64,000 bases of DNA from Dolomedes plantarius (Eukaryota > Arthropoda > Arachnida > Araneae > Dolomedidae): assembly GCA_907164885.2 (NCBI GenBank), contig OU015493.1, positions 58,856,802 through 58,920,801 on the forward strand. Direction: 5' to 3'. This document shows, piece by piece, positions 11,563 to 20,440 of the stretch. Within the stretch, counting starts at the first letter, position 1. The number at the start of each line of letters is the position of its first letter. Below the pieces are notes generated by a model. The model had not been told where the DNA came from. It did no database searches and saw only the letters and a list, made by a program, of their open reading frames with translations. The translations under genes were made by a program, and so were the position numbers.

Positions 11563-12598
11563 TTTCGAATCTATTCGTAATTTCTTTATGCCGTGGATAA
11601 ATGAATTTCGATACAGGGGTTGGAAAAGTTTTACTTTGTTTCTGTACGCTTTGAGAAAATGTTTGCTCGCGTGACTCTATTTCTTTCCTCAAATAATTAA
11701 GAATATCTGTAATTGAAGTTTCACTTTCGGAATCCTTTTTACGGTTAAATTCTAGAACTAAATCCTTCGGTATTGCTTTAAGTAGAAGAGGACACAATAA
11801 ACAACCATATGAGTCTGCAGTAACTTTAAGACTTTCTAAACTTCTTATTTGGATTTCTAAGTTATCATACAAATTTCTTAAAGCTTTTAGATCATCCGAT
11901 CTTCTAACGGGTTCTATATTTAATAGGTTATTCATAAAAGCTGATATCAAATTTTCCCGCTTCCCAAATCGATCCGTAAGGATTTTTACCGCTTTAGTAT
12001 AATTTTCAGCTATCAATGGCAAACCCGAAATAGATGTTAGAGCTGAATCAGTCAGTAATGTTTTCAAATAATTAAATTTTTCAACTTCTTTTAGGGTTTC
12101 GTTATCATGAATGGAAGACTGGTACTGTGCCCAAAAATTTTGCCACTCGCGAACATCTCCTCTGAATTTATTGATGGATAGTTTGGGGAGATTTACACCA
12201 AAAGAATTAACCTTTTGATTCTTATCTGTAACCTCATTAATCTCTATTTGTTCTTTCGAGTTTGAAACGTCCTGTTTCGATTCGTTAGTTGCATGTAATT
12301 TTCTTATATATCGGGTTACTTTGGATTTTCATAACACAATGTCATCTCTATATATCATAGTACTATCAATTTCTTTATCCAGTTCTTTTTCATCTTTAAT
12401 TAACCCACAAATTTCTTTATCGATTTCAATTAGTTGTTTTTCTTTGTCAATTAGCAGAGCTAAAGAATCCTCAATTGCGGGATCTTCATTATTAAGTTCT
12501 ATATTTTCTTTAATCGTGTTTATTAGTTTCGTTACAGAGGCGCGAAGCGTTCCTCTGTTCTTAGAGAGAACTTTAATTTTATCCATTTTAAGAACCAA
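11534..12598 (-). pseudogene. BEL-2 gag (DUF1759-like)
   Basis: Begins MVLKMDKIKVLSKN directly inside the primer site. An N-terminal coiled-coil rich in K/E (about 12598-12330) is followed by one in-frame TGA at 12329-12331, after which the same frame continues (KSKVTRYIRKLHATNE) into the capsid domain (NLPKLSINKFRGDVREWQNFW, EKFNYLKTLL, MNNLLNIEPVRR) down to 11534. Apart from the TGA the gene is open. Gag would form the particle around the element RNA. The stop could be a lesion or a leaky codon; a lesion is simpler. Confidence 0.85.
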
Positions 12599-12601
12599 GC
12601 G

Positions 12602-12619
12602 GCCCCACGTTGGGCGCCA
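12602..12619 (-). promoter_or_regulatory. BEL-2 primer-binding site (tRNA-Lys type)
   Basis: On the minus strand it reads TGGCGCCCAACGTGGGGC, eight bases inside the 5' LTR. This is the known tRNA-Lys1,2 primer-site sequence (18 of 18 from memory of that class), complementary to the tRNA 3' end. Confidence 0.85.
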
Positions 12620-12823
12620 AAATTTTATGTGTAGAGACTATAAACCCTACTTTCTTATTTTAATTATTAGGTAAGTAAGTTCCACTTACCTTCTGAGTTT
12701 ATGCTAAGGGCCGCTGGCTCTCAAATCCAGTTCTGTTGTTCAGACATTTAAATCAGACTCGAAATCATTATACAACTAACAATTAAACGAACATTTAATA
12801 ATACGTACACGTTACATTTACTA

Positions 12824-14128
12824 CAGCGTGGCTAATAAATACTGTGACAAATATCGAATCATTTAATTACACACAGATGAAATAGAAAATGGAAAATACA
12901 ACAATATTATGAACATTATACACGAAAGTTTACCATGAAATAATTTTACTCGAATCTACCGCCATCTTTATCGATTACTAAAGATAATCTCTTACGCCAC
13001 TGTCCTATTGCGGCACGAATCATTTTATGAGGTAATTTGTCCCATTCACTCCGTATTGATGCTTTGAGGGAGTCCAAATTTCTGTGCTGCTTAGCATTTA
13101 CTTTAGACTCTAAAATCCCCCAAATGCAATAGTCTAAAGGATTTAGATCTGGTGAAGAAGGTGGCCAATCTTCTTGCTTGATAAACTTCGGGCAATTGGC
13201 ATGGAGCCATTCCTGTGTTGTTTTGGATCGGTGGGACGGTGCAGAATCTTGCTGAAATATCCAATTCTTTTTGGGATACAATCTGTTAGCATGTGGTAAT
13301 AAACGTGTAGCCAATACTTCCTGTTTGTAATATTCAGCATTGATTTTTACCCCTTTATCAATGAATTTCAGAGGCAGTTTTCCATTGTGTGACACTGCAG
13401 CCCAAACCATAACAGAATTCTTGTTCTGAAAGCGTTTAACAGTTCGAAGTTTTTCAGGTATATCCGCGAAGGTTGCTGAATATACAGCATCATTTTTAAC
13501 ATTATAACTTTGTTCTGTACAAAACAGCTTCTCATCAGAGAAAATTATTTTTTCAACACTTTTGCTACCGTGCCGGTTCAGTAATTTCTTACATCTTTGT
13601 AACCTTTTTACTATTTGTGCAGTAGTCAAACCTTGAACTTTTCTTTTGCGATAAGGGTGAAAACCCAGGTCTTCATTTATGATAAGTTGCATAGTTCTGC
13701 GACTGATGTTCTCTTCTGCAGCCATTTTATTTGCAGAACGTTGTGGATTTCTTCGTATCTTTTCACGAATTCTTTTGATACGTTCTTTTGTACGAACAGT
13801 GCGTGGACGTTCGGACCTTGGTCGATCTTTACAGCTATTGGTATCCAATAATCGATTTATAGTCCTATATATAAACTTCCTATTAAAACCAAGGCATTTT
13901 AATTGCTTAAATATTTTACCTGCAGAAAATCCACGATCAAAAAGCTGTTTAACCATTAACCTTTTGGCTTCCATCTTTAAAAATATTCTACATGTTTTAA
14001 TTTAAACAAAAATCGTCTGCGTTTACAAAAAGTTGCCAACCACACAAATAGATAGATAAATTGTTTTTCCAAACGATTAAAATTAACTCTTATTTTTTGG
14101 AGTGTTACAGTATTTATTAGCCACCCTG
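12824..14128 (-). mobile_element. mariner-like element (DD37D), complete
   Basis: 1305-bp element flanked by TA on both sides (12822-12823 and 14129-14130). Terminal inverted repeats start CAGCGTGGCTAATAAATACT on the left and, read inward from the right, CAGGGTGGCTAATAAATACT. The left LTR of BEL-2 gives the empty site. One uninterrupted transposase ORF fills the interior. Confidence 0.93.
12946..13974 (-). CDS. mariner-like transposase, DD37D
   Basis: 342 codons with no stop, a normal length for the family. The N-terminal half is a paired helix-turn-helix DNA-binding region (KQLFDRGFSAGKIFKQLK; TMQLIINEDLGFHPYRK), which would bind the terminal repeats. The DDE core shows D in IIFSDEKLF, D in IFQQDSAPSH and D in NPLDYCIWG; 37 residues lie between the second and third, as in the maT/DD37D branch of mariners. 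The start ATG (13972-13974) is 154 bases inside the right end, and the stop is 122 bases from the left end. No inactivating change is visible, so it could still be active, though this cannot be shown from sequence alone. Confidence 0.93.
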   Translation of the reverse strand: MEAKRLMVKQLFDRGFSAGKIFKQLKCLGFNRKFIYRTINRLLDTNSCKDRPRSERPRTVRTKERIKRIREKIRRNPQRSANKMAAEENISRRTMQLIINEDLGFHPYRKRKVQGLTTAQIVKRLQRCKKLLNRHGSKSVEKIIFSDEKLFCTEQSYNVKNDAVYSATFADIPEKLRTVKRFQNKNSVMVWAAVSHNGKLPLKFIDKGVKINAEYYKQEVLATRLLPHANRLYPKKNWIFQQDSAPSHRSKTTQEWLHANCPKFIKQEDWPPSSPDLNPLDYCIWGILESKVNAKQHRNLDSLKASIRSEWDKLPHKMIRAAIGQWRKRLSLVIDKDGGRFE

Positions 14129-14349
14129 TACAAACTACACTGACAATTAAACAAAGGCGTTACACATTAAGATTATACGAGTTCTCTCTATCTTCATTCA
14201 GTCCCATTACGGTTCTGTCCCGTTTCTATCTCGCTTCTCTCGTCCTATGTTGTCAAGACGTTCGCGCCCCCTATCGGTCTGCTGGGCTGTCGGAACACAT
14301 ATATTAATCTTCTTCAACTGTCCCTTTATATTACCGCGTTTGCGATTTA

Positions 14350-14540
14350 GGGCCTGTTCACATAGGAGTCCGTTGCGTTGCGTTAAGGAAAAGATGACGT
14401 TGAGACGAAAATAAACCAATCATAGGCGTTAAAAATTTCATTGCTAATCGTTTGGAGGCATATGATTGGTTTATTTTCGTCTCAACGTCATCTTTTCCTT
14501 AACGCAACGCAACGGACGCTTAGGGCCTGTGAACAGGCCC
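14350..14540. mobile_element. Snapback MITE, copy 2, with altered right end
   Basis: Same family as 6732-6917, lying in the untranslated leader of BEL-1 between the BEL-2 insertion and the primer site. The left end is normal (GGGCCTGTTCACATAGGAG after TTA). The right end deviates: after ACGGAC it reads GCTTAGGGCCTGTGAACAG, so the last 30 bases form their own palindrome (arms CGCTTAGGGCCTGT). TTA is at 14347-14349 and TAA at 14541-14543. Confidence 0.8.
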
Positions 14541-14617
14541 TAAGCGTTGTAATGACTGATTCTGTAGTCATTGTTCTTAAGTTTAAAACTAGGTAAAATT
14601 TAATGCACTGGTAAACC

Positions 14618-14635
14618 CTCCGGCTCGACGGACCA
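14618..14635 (-). promoter_or_regulatory. BEL-1 primer-binding site (tRNA-Tyr-like)
   Basis: On the minus strand it reads TGGTCCGTCGAGCCGGAG, three bases inside the 5' LTR. It is the complement of a tRNA-Tyr 3' end (CTCCGGCTCGAAGGACCA in common animal forms) with one mismatch. Assignment rests on recall of tRNA-Tyr. Confidence 0.65.
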
Positions 14636-14638
14636 AAA

Positions 14639-14843
14639 TGTACGGAGGTGTACGATGTTTAACAAATAAGCAAAATGGACTGTATGAGCAATAAGAATTT
14701 AATAGCGTGGCATTGTTTGCCAAAGGAAACTCCGCTTGTTGCAGGAGCTCCGTCTAGGACGGATACAGAGTTCGTTCTGATTCTTACATGCCGCTAGAGG
14801 GCGAAGTGGGTGGAGGCGTTACGTCATACATTATTACTTAACA
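14639..14843 (-). repeat. BEL-1 5' LTR
   Basis: 205 bp, from TGTACGGAGG to CTTAACA on the plus strand; pair of 2454-2653. Followed by the CATT duplication (14844-14847). Confidence 0.88.
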
Positions 14844-14847
14844 CATT

Positions 14848-15420
14848 AGTTTCCTGTTCTGATTCTCTCGCAATTAACTGAGTAATTTCAAGAGGCAATA
14901 GCCCTAATAAGTGTGTTACATAGTCACTCTCCATAAGTCCTACTCGTTTAGCTTGCCTTTCAAATAATACCAAAAAAGAAGCTATATCTCCGTCTTTTAA
15001 GTCAAATTTCTGCATTAAATTCCTCAAATCTATAGAGTTTTTCTTTACTTCTGGTACACTAACATTACCTTCAGCCTGAGAAATTATCTTATTCTGATTC
15101 TCGATTTTTAATTTCTCCAATTCAAAAGCATGTTGTTGTTCAATTTTATGTAATTCCTGTTCATCTATCTTATTCTGATTTTCAATTTTTAGTTTCTCTA
15201 ATTGCAAAGCTCGTTAAAATTCAAATTTTTGTGTTTCCTGTTTCACTCTTTCGTCAACTAATCCTCCTAACACTTCTTTAACAAACGGTTCATCATAGTT
15301 TTTATTTTTGGTTATAATATCCTTCAAAATAACTATTGTACTAACGGTAGGGACAGATTCACCCAACTCAAACGTTAACTGAGTAAGATCACACTTTTTA
15401 TATCTGCCCAAGTAGTCCAT
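14848..15420 (-). pseudogene. Gypsy-like gag, N-terminal half
   Basis: The other half of the gag gene broken by BEL-1. It starts MDYLGRYKKCDLTQLTFEL at 15420, contains a coiled-coil with two near-identical heptad stretches (QLEKLKIENQNKI and FELEKLKIENQNKI) that look like an internal duplication, and then the capsid start (LRNLMQKFDLKDGDIASFLVLFERQA...YVTHLLGLLPLEI). A stop near 15212 interrupts it once. At the BEL-1 boundary the frame runs on into 2449 if the insertion and one CATT copy are removed. Confidence 0.82.
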
Positions 15421-16105
15421 TTTTGAGTAATACAAAAATTCAAAATTACCTTGTTCGTTGCCGTTGTCAGGGAGTTCTTTTATCGCACTTATGATTATTG
15501 TTAGTTCTTTTTGCTAACAAGTATAACTTCTTCTTGCTGGAGAGCGGAAGATCAAAAAGGCATTATACTTTCTTAAAACAATGACAAAGGTTTTATTTGA
15601 ACATTTAGAACACTTAGCGGCTCGCCGTCAAATGTGCGACGCCATTCATTTCGCATATTTCTCTCTGAGTACAGTATCGCAGTGCACATGCGCTTACATT
15701 CTTTTTGCGGTCTGTAACATGCTGCCATCTATTGACATAGAAATTTGATTACATATATTTGTTTGCAAGAAACTGCCACATACAAAGTACAACAACATTG
15801 TTAAAATATTTTTTCATAGCAATTTCGAATCCAACGGTATAAAATATGGCAAAAAAACATGAAAAAGATGCTGTGGCCGAACTGAACAAAATTAAAATCA
15901 AAATAAAGCCTAGTGGGCTATTTATCGACGAAAAACATATTAGATCGACAATTTTATCGCTGTCGTAATTTTGTTGTTTTAATATAAACAACTTTTCAGG
16001 TATTTAGAGCCTTATCACTGGTTAAACAGTGAGAACACGGAATGCGCTATGAAATAAAGGAAAAAAAATTCAGGTAGTCTCTTCTAACGAAACTACCACG
16101 GGTTA
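15421..16105. other. Probable 5' leader/LTR of the Gypsy-like element, then unclassified sequence
   Basis: Directly upstream (minus strand) of the gag start, so 15421-15740 is where a leader and 5' LTR are expected, but I found no clear partner LTR or primer site. 15950-16005 matches 30984-31040 near the kinesin gene (see findings). 16067-16093 is an imperfect hairpin (GGTAGTctctt...AAACTACC) also present at 61633-61660. Confidence 0.4.
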
Positions 16106-16109
16106 TTAA

Positions 16110-17337
16110 CGTAGGATTACTTAGGCCTGTTCACATACGTGCTCGTCACGTCCGCCGTGTTGGGCACCTCCGCAATGGCGCCCCATGTTATTCTCCCATA
16201 GGACGGAAAAACAAATATTAATATCTCTTAAACTAATGAATATTATTTCTCTGCACGTCCTGAAATCGATAAAGGAGTAAAAAATACCTTACCCCAAAAA
16301 TTGAGGAATGTGATTTCGTACAAGAATAAGAGCTGAAGGTGTTTTAAAATGTCATTCCTCTAGGCCTTTCGCTGTGAAAGAAGGGCTTAGAGGAAGTGGT
16401 ACTCTCGAAATCTTTTATTTCGTGTTTGTGAATAGTTTTTTATGTTGTTTCTGTCTATGTGGATATTCTAACATAATCTAAGATGAATTGGTAAGTAAAT
16501 TTCATTCCCAGTCACACTGATTTATCCCTAGTGCCATTGTATTTACAATTTGAATGTGGCGCTGATGGTAAGGGTATTAAAATGTCACTTTTGATAAAAA
16601 TTATTACTGTATAAATACGTATATATCTTATTGTTCATTCGATTTGCCTGAAAAGTATGGTAACATACTTAAAGCAGCATAATCCACTTTGCAGTATTAA
16701 AGGGTTCTTGAAGTTGATATATTGTTAGTATAGGACACTTTATTGTTTTTGTTTTTAATGTTTCCTATGACTGGCGTACATTTTTGTAGATTTCTACTGA
16801 GAAAGATGGCTCTGAGACGAAAATAAACCAATCATAGGCGTTAAAAATTTTGTTGCTAATCGCTTGGAGGTTTGTCATTGGTTAAATATATTTCAATACT
16901 TTAAAGTTTCCGCTACCGGACTCTTATATGAACAGGCCCTTATCGTTCCTTACGTCATTTTTTTTTGTATAATAAAATTCCTACATACGAAGAGAAGGAT
17001 GAGTGATAACCCTATGCAGAATAGGTCGATGGTATGAAAAATAAGTTACATATGTCAGAAAATCGGGGGTAATGATAGAATAAAAAAAGGTAGCGCGTGC
17101 CATCTAGGGGTAGAAAAATTGTGCAATTCGAAATTAACAATTCGCATGAAGCGGAGATCTTAAATCTTGAAAATGGTACCAAATTTATTGATTTTGATTA
17201 AGTATGAAGGAAGAAATAGGGATAAAAAACCCTTAGAAATAATATTCTGCCACTCTTGATTTATAACTCGCGACGACGGTTTTAGCGCCTGAAATTTTGC
17301 TTTACTGTGGACCGTTATGGAGGAACGTAATCCTGCG
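16110..17337. mobile_element. Unclassified inverted-repeat element with TTAA at both ends, copy A
   Basis: Left end TTAA|CGTAGGATTAC (16106-16120) and right end GTAATCCTGCG|TTAA (17327-17341) are inverted copies. A shorter relative lies at 61672-61926. Left-flank similarity extends beyond the TTAA, so the true end may be further out. Inside lies MITE copy 3 (16124-16939). No ORF of note. Confidence 0.45.
16124..16939. mobile_element. Snapback MITE relative, copy 3 (longer)
   Basis: Begins GGCCTGTTCACATA after TTA (16121-16123) and ends TATGAACAGGCCC before TTA (16940-16942). The right 140 bases match the family (GAGACGAAAATAAACCAATC). The interior is longer and different from copies 1 and 2. 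The related sequence at 61682 lacks the insertion (ATTACTTATCA), giving an empty site. Confidence 0.7.
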
Positions 17338-17341
17338 TTAA

Positions 17342-17694
17342 AAACCGTGTCGTAGCAGCGCCCGCTCAAACGGTTACGTCGCCCCGGACAAAAAGACAAA
17401 TTGCCCCCCCCCCCTTAAGAATATGCATATTTTTTAAATAAAGGTACATATTTTTTATTTTCAATAAAAATCAAATCATTTCATTTAAATAATAATAAAA
17501 GCATATATTTAGAAAGAAACTTATAACATTGATAATCAAGCAGTACAAAACAGAAGAAATTAAGAAATATCTGTACCTAACCACAAATTGTTGACCATAT
17601 AGTTTTTTACATTTTTAAATGCTATTAAAAATGTGTATTATTGCACAAACAATCAAAATGCCATTATTTTGAAAATAAAACAAGGTAACATCGA
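17342..17694. other. hAT-like terminal sequence and AT-rich spacer
   Basis: 17370-17412 (GTCGCCCCGGACAAAAAGAC... and a run of C) resembles the end of a hAT element, matching the transposase relic to the right; a similar CGCCCCGGACAAATGTCCGG occurs at 30560. The rest is AT-rich without coding signal. Confidence 0.4.
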
Positions 17695-19080
17695 CTACGC
17701 TAAAATCCCAAAAAAACTTTTTTTTTTTACTTTCAGTTCTGCAAAAATTTGTATTATATCTTTTAAATTTACTTGATCAGAAATTTTATGCTCAATTGCT
17801 AAAGTGGCCAAACCATTCAGACAATTTTGTGTAGTAGTCGAACGTAAAAAGTTCTTAATTAAATTTAACTTAGAGAAACCCCTTTCACCACTTGCTGCAA
17901 TTATTGGTATCGTTAGCAATATTCTCAAAGCAATAGTAAGGTTTGGGGCAAAATTTAACTTTGTAATTAAGCTCAGTACATTGCTTAAGCATTCTTTTTT
18001 GCCCCAAAGCGCAGATACTGCTGAAATTTCCTCTGCTAATTCTACCCCATTTATGTCAACAGAATCACCATCAGTTAAAATGCATTCTAAATTCTTACAG
18101 TGTTTTAGTAGCATTTCTTTTGACATAGTATTTAAATCGTATATATTATATAAGAATTGAAAATAGGTACTATGATTACCAAGTTGCTCAAATCTAGCAC
18201 CTAGTGCATCTAGTGCTTGATCGATTGTAAAATAAAAATAAAAAAATCTATTTTAAATTTTTCTTTTGGATCTTTGATGGGTCCATCTCGTGCTTCATAT
18301 GAGAAGTTCCTTTATCTTCTTTTAACACGGTGTCATGTTATTGTTGATCCAAAATTAGCCTCCACATCAATTTCGGTAGCAAGTTCTTTTGCATCAATAA
18401 TAGTTTCATCAAAGGACGAATCCGATCGAAGATTCTTAAAAAATATTTTGCAGCTTTGTAAAAGATCAAGTGCAGAGGGTAGATCAAAATCTTTTGTTTG
18501 CCTCAACTTGCCTATTGGATAAATGGAATTTGGTATTTTATGCCAAATAACTAATGAACACAAAAACTTAAATTGTTTAATACAATTTTATAAACCCGAG
18601 GCCTCGTCACTTATTAAATTATCAATTTTTTGGTTTTCGTCAATGGTTAGCAAGGCGTCGTATACATCTCCCAAATGGAATCTCAAAAGTTTTAAGGCCT
18701 CTATCCTACTCTCCCATCTAGTGTCATTCACTGGTTTCAAAGTTAAACCTTGAACGTTTTAAAAGTATTGCCCATCGAAAAGTAGATGCCTAAAAAATAT
18801 AATATATTTTTTGGACCATGTTGAAGAAATTAGCGGCTTCCAAGGATGTTTTTGCCATATCATTAACAACAAGATTGAGAGAGTGACTACTACACGGAAC
18901 ATAGAATGCTCGTGAATTATATTGTTTAATTCTAGATTGCACTCCTGCTTTATTGCCCCTAATATTGGACCCGTCGTCGTATCCCTGGCCTCTGATATCC
19001 TGCAAATTTAAACCCAAGTTATTAGACATAAACAATATAAATTTAAGTTTAGACATAAAGAATATAAATACGCTACGCAC
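17695..19080 (-). pseudogene. hAT transposase relic (ZMYM/DUF4371 type)
   Basis: Three minus-strand segments in the order of a hAT transposase: 19080-18790 (RGQGYDDGSNIRGNKAGVQ, then YVPCSSHSLNLVVNDMAKTS, the catalytic-core region of DUF4371/ZMYM-like hATs), 18563-18333 (a helical linker, LDLLQSCKIFFKNLRSDSSF) and 18126-17695 (C-terminal dimerisation domain, motif ASGERGFSKLNLIKNFLRST). Stops and frameshifts separate the parts and the N-terminal zinc finger is absent. Such proteins cut and paste DNA with 8-bp duplications. This copy is dead. Confidence 0.85.
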
Positions 19081-19157
19081 TATAAATTTTTAGCGAACGA
19101 AAAAAATCGATATCTGAAATTTTCTATTAATTGGGTATTTAACACATCAATCCCCCC

Positions 19158-19202
19158 AATTCAATGTAACGTTTTAGCTCTTTAGCTAGTTAGCTCTTTA
19201 GC
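19158..19202 (+). repeat. 45-bp terminal inverted repeat, left arm
   Basis: Perfect reverse complement of 30478-30522, 11.3 kb away. The arm contains TAGCTCTTTAGC twice in direct order, separated by TAGT. Confidence 0.85.
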
Positions 19203-20440
19203 CGATCCGTATTAAAGTGCCCAAAAAGAGCGAAATATACGGTCGCCTGTTAGCTAACGCTTGCTAGGTGGTTTCTCTGGTGGTGTTTTTGTTTTGATTA
19301 AGGTTTCGACTAGTTTCTACTATTTTGAAGTTAGTAATTAACTCTTTCTTGTATTTTTGAATATTCCAAATTATATTTATTTAGCAGTTACGTAAAATAC
19401 GTTATAAATATGAAATTATCTTTTGTTACGAGCACTTTAAAAAATTTTCATGTTTACCGTTATGTATAATGATTTAGAAATTTACAGTAGACATTATGGT
19501 ATTAGTGATTAGTATAATGATTTGAGAATTTCTGTAGCTTTAACCGCTTTCGCTTGTGTTGTAAAATGGACGAGTTATATACAGTTCGCACACACAAACG
19601 AAATATAGATTTTAACTATCAAACATTTGATCTCTTCTCAGTTTAGATATCCCTAGTGAAAGAGCACAGAAGAATTTTAGAAAATACGTTTAATTAATCA
19701 TTCTCCGTGCTAAAGAATGAGAATTGTATCAATCACCAGAAACTTAGTAATAACACTACAAAATATTTGTATCTAAGCTGGAAAGCATTTTAAAAATTTA
19801 CAATCCTCTTCCCAGACAAATTACAAGCTTCAAGCCCAATACCTGTTCCCTGGAAATTAAATTTTTGATGTATATAAAATGGGTTGTTCTTCCTGGCTGT
19901 TGCTCTTTTTTAATAAAAACCATAGTGAATATTGATTTTTCCCATTTATTACTCTTTTACATAAAAGGAACAATTTTATCTAGTATGTCTGTGAAGAAAC
20001 TGCTCTCCCATGTGTGCAATAATTGTTTTATTGTGTTAAATTTTGTCAGTGTGTAATTGAATACTTACCTAGAAGAAACTTTTTTTTCAATCTAAAAAAA
20101 GTACAGCTATAATATGTCTTTAAGTATGATTTTCATGAGCACAACATTAATTTCTGTTTGTTTCAATTTTATAAAATGTGGTTAATTCCAGTTTCCAGGA
20201 CTTTACTTTTTTTTCTTCTTTTTTAATATATAAACAAAATTTAAGTGTTAGAAAAAGTCATGCCTTTTCAAAAGCAGTTACTAAGATTAAATTTTACAAT
20301 GCACAAGCTGATTCCTGACCTGATATAATGTTCTATTAAAAATTAATCAAACTATAACTAAAATCAAATTTGGCTTAGCTATGGGTCTTGAAATTTCAGC
20401 CAGGACTATGAAATTTGGTACAAACCATGTTTCTGTAACT
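19203..20440. other. AT-rich stretch without recognised gene
   Basis: Inside the 45-bp inverted repeats. I see no family match. Short ORFs (for example 19865-20056) are low-complexity and hydrophobic and are probably chance. Confidence 0.4.

Larger units (their letters stand above)
7409..14297 (-). mobile_element. BEL-2: BEL/Pao LTR retrotransposon, young but internally deleted
   Basis: Minus-strand element with 363-bp LTRs (TGTGTAGAGAC...CGGAACA) that agree in length once the mariner in the right LTR is removed; I see only a few substitutions. The primer site directly inside the 5' LTR matches tRNA-Lys. Gag, protease, RT, RNase H and the complete integrase with its C-terminal tail follow in order. 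Lesions: one in-frame TGA in gag, a frame change before the zinc knuckles, loss of the protease-RT linker and RT N-terminus, and a 1-bp insertion in RNase H. Low LTR divergence with few lesions suggests a recent insertion of a defective copy. Confidence 0.9.
12628..14297 (-). repeat. BEL-2 5' LTR, split by a mariner
   Basis: The LTR is 12628-12823 plus 14131-14297, which totals 363 bp. The mariner at 12824-14128 with its extra TA separates the halves. Removing it restores the order seen in the left LTR. Confidence 0.9.
2454..14843 (-). mobile_element. BEL-1: BEL/Pao LTR retrotransposon with nested insertions
   Basis: An LTR element on the minus strand bounded by a 205-bp LTR (right, 5') and a 200-bp LTR (left, 3'), with 4-bp CATT duplications outside. 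Domain order is gag (DUF1759-like), zinc knuckles, DUF1758-type protease, reverse transcriptase, RNase H, integrase zinc finger and a C-terminal DUF5641-like tail, which is the BEL/Pao order. It is not autonomous: the integrase core is deleted near 2938, and pol has stops and frameshifts. It was entered by BEL-2 (7409-14297, duplication CATAT) and by two snapback MITEs (6732-6917 in gag, 14350-14540 in the leader). It lies inside the gag gene of an older Gypsy-like element. Confidence 0.9.
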
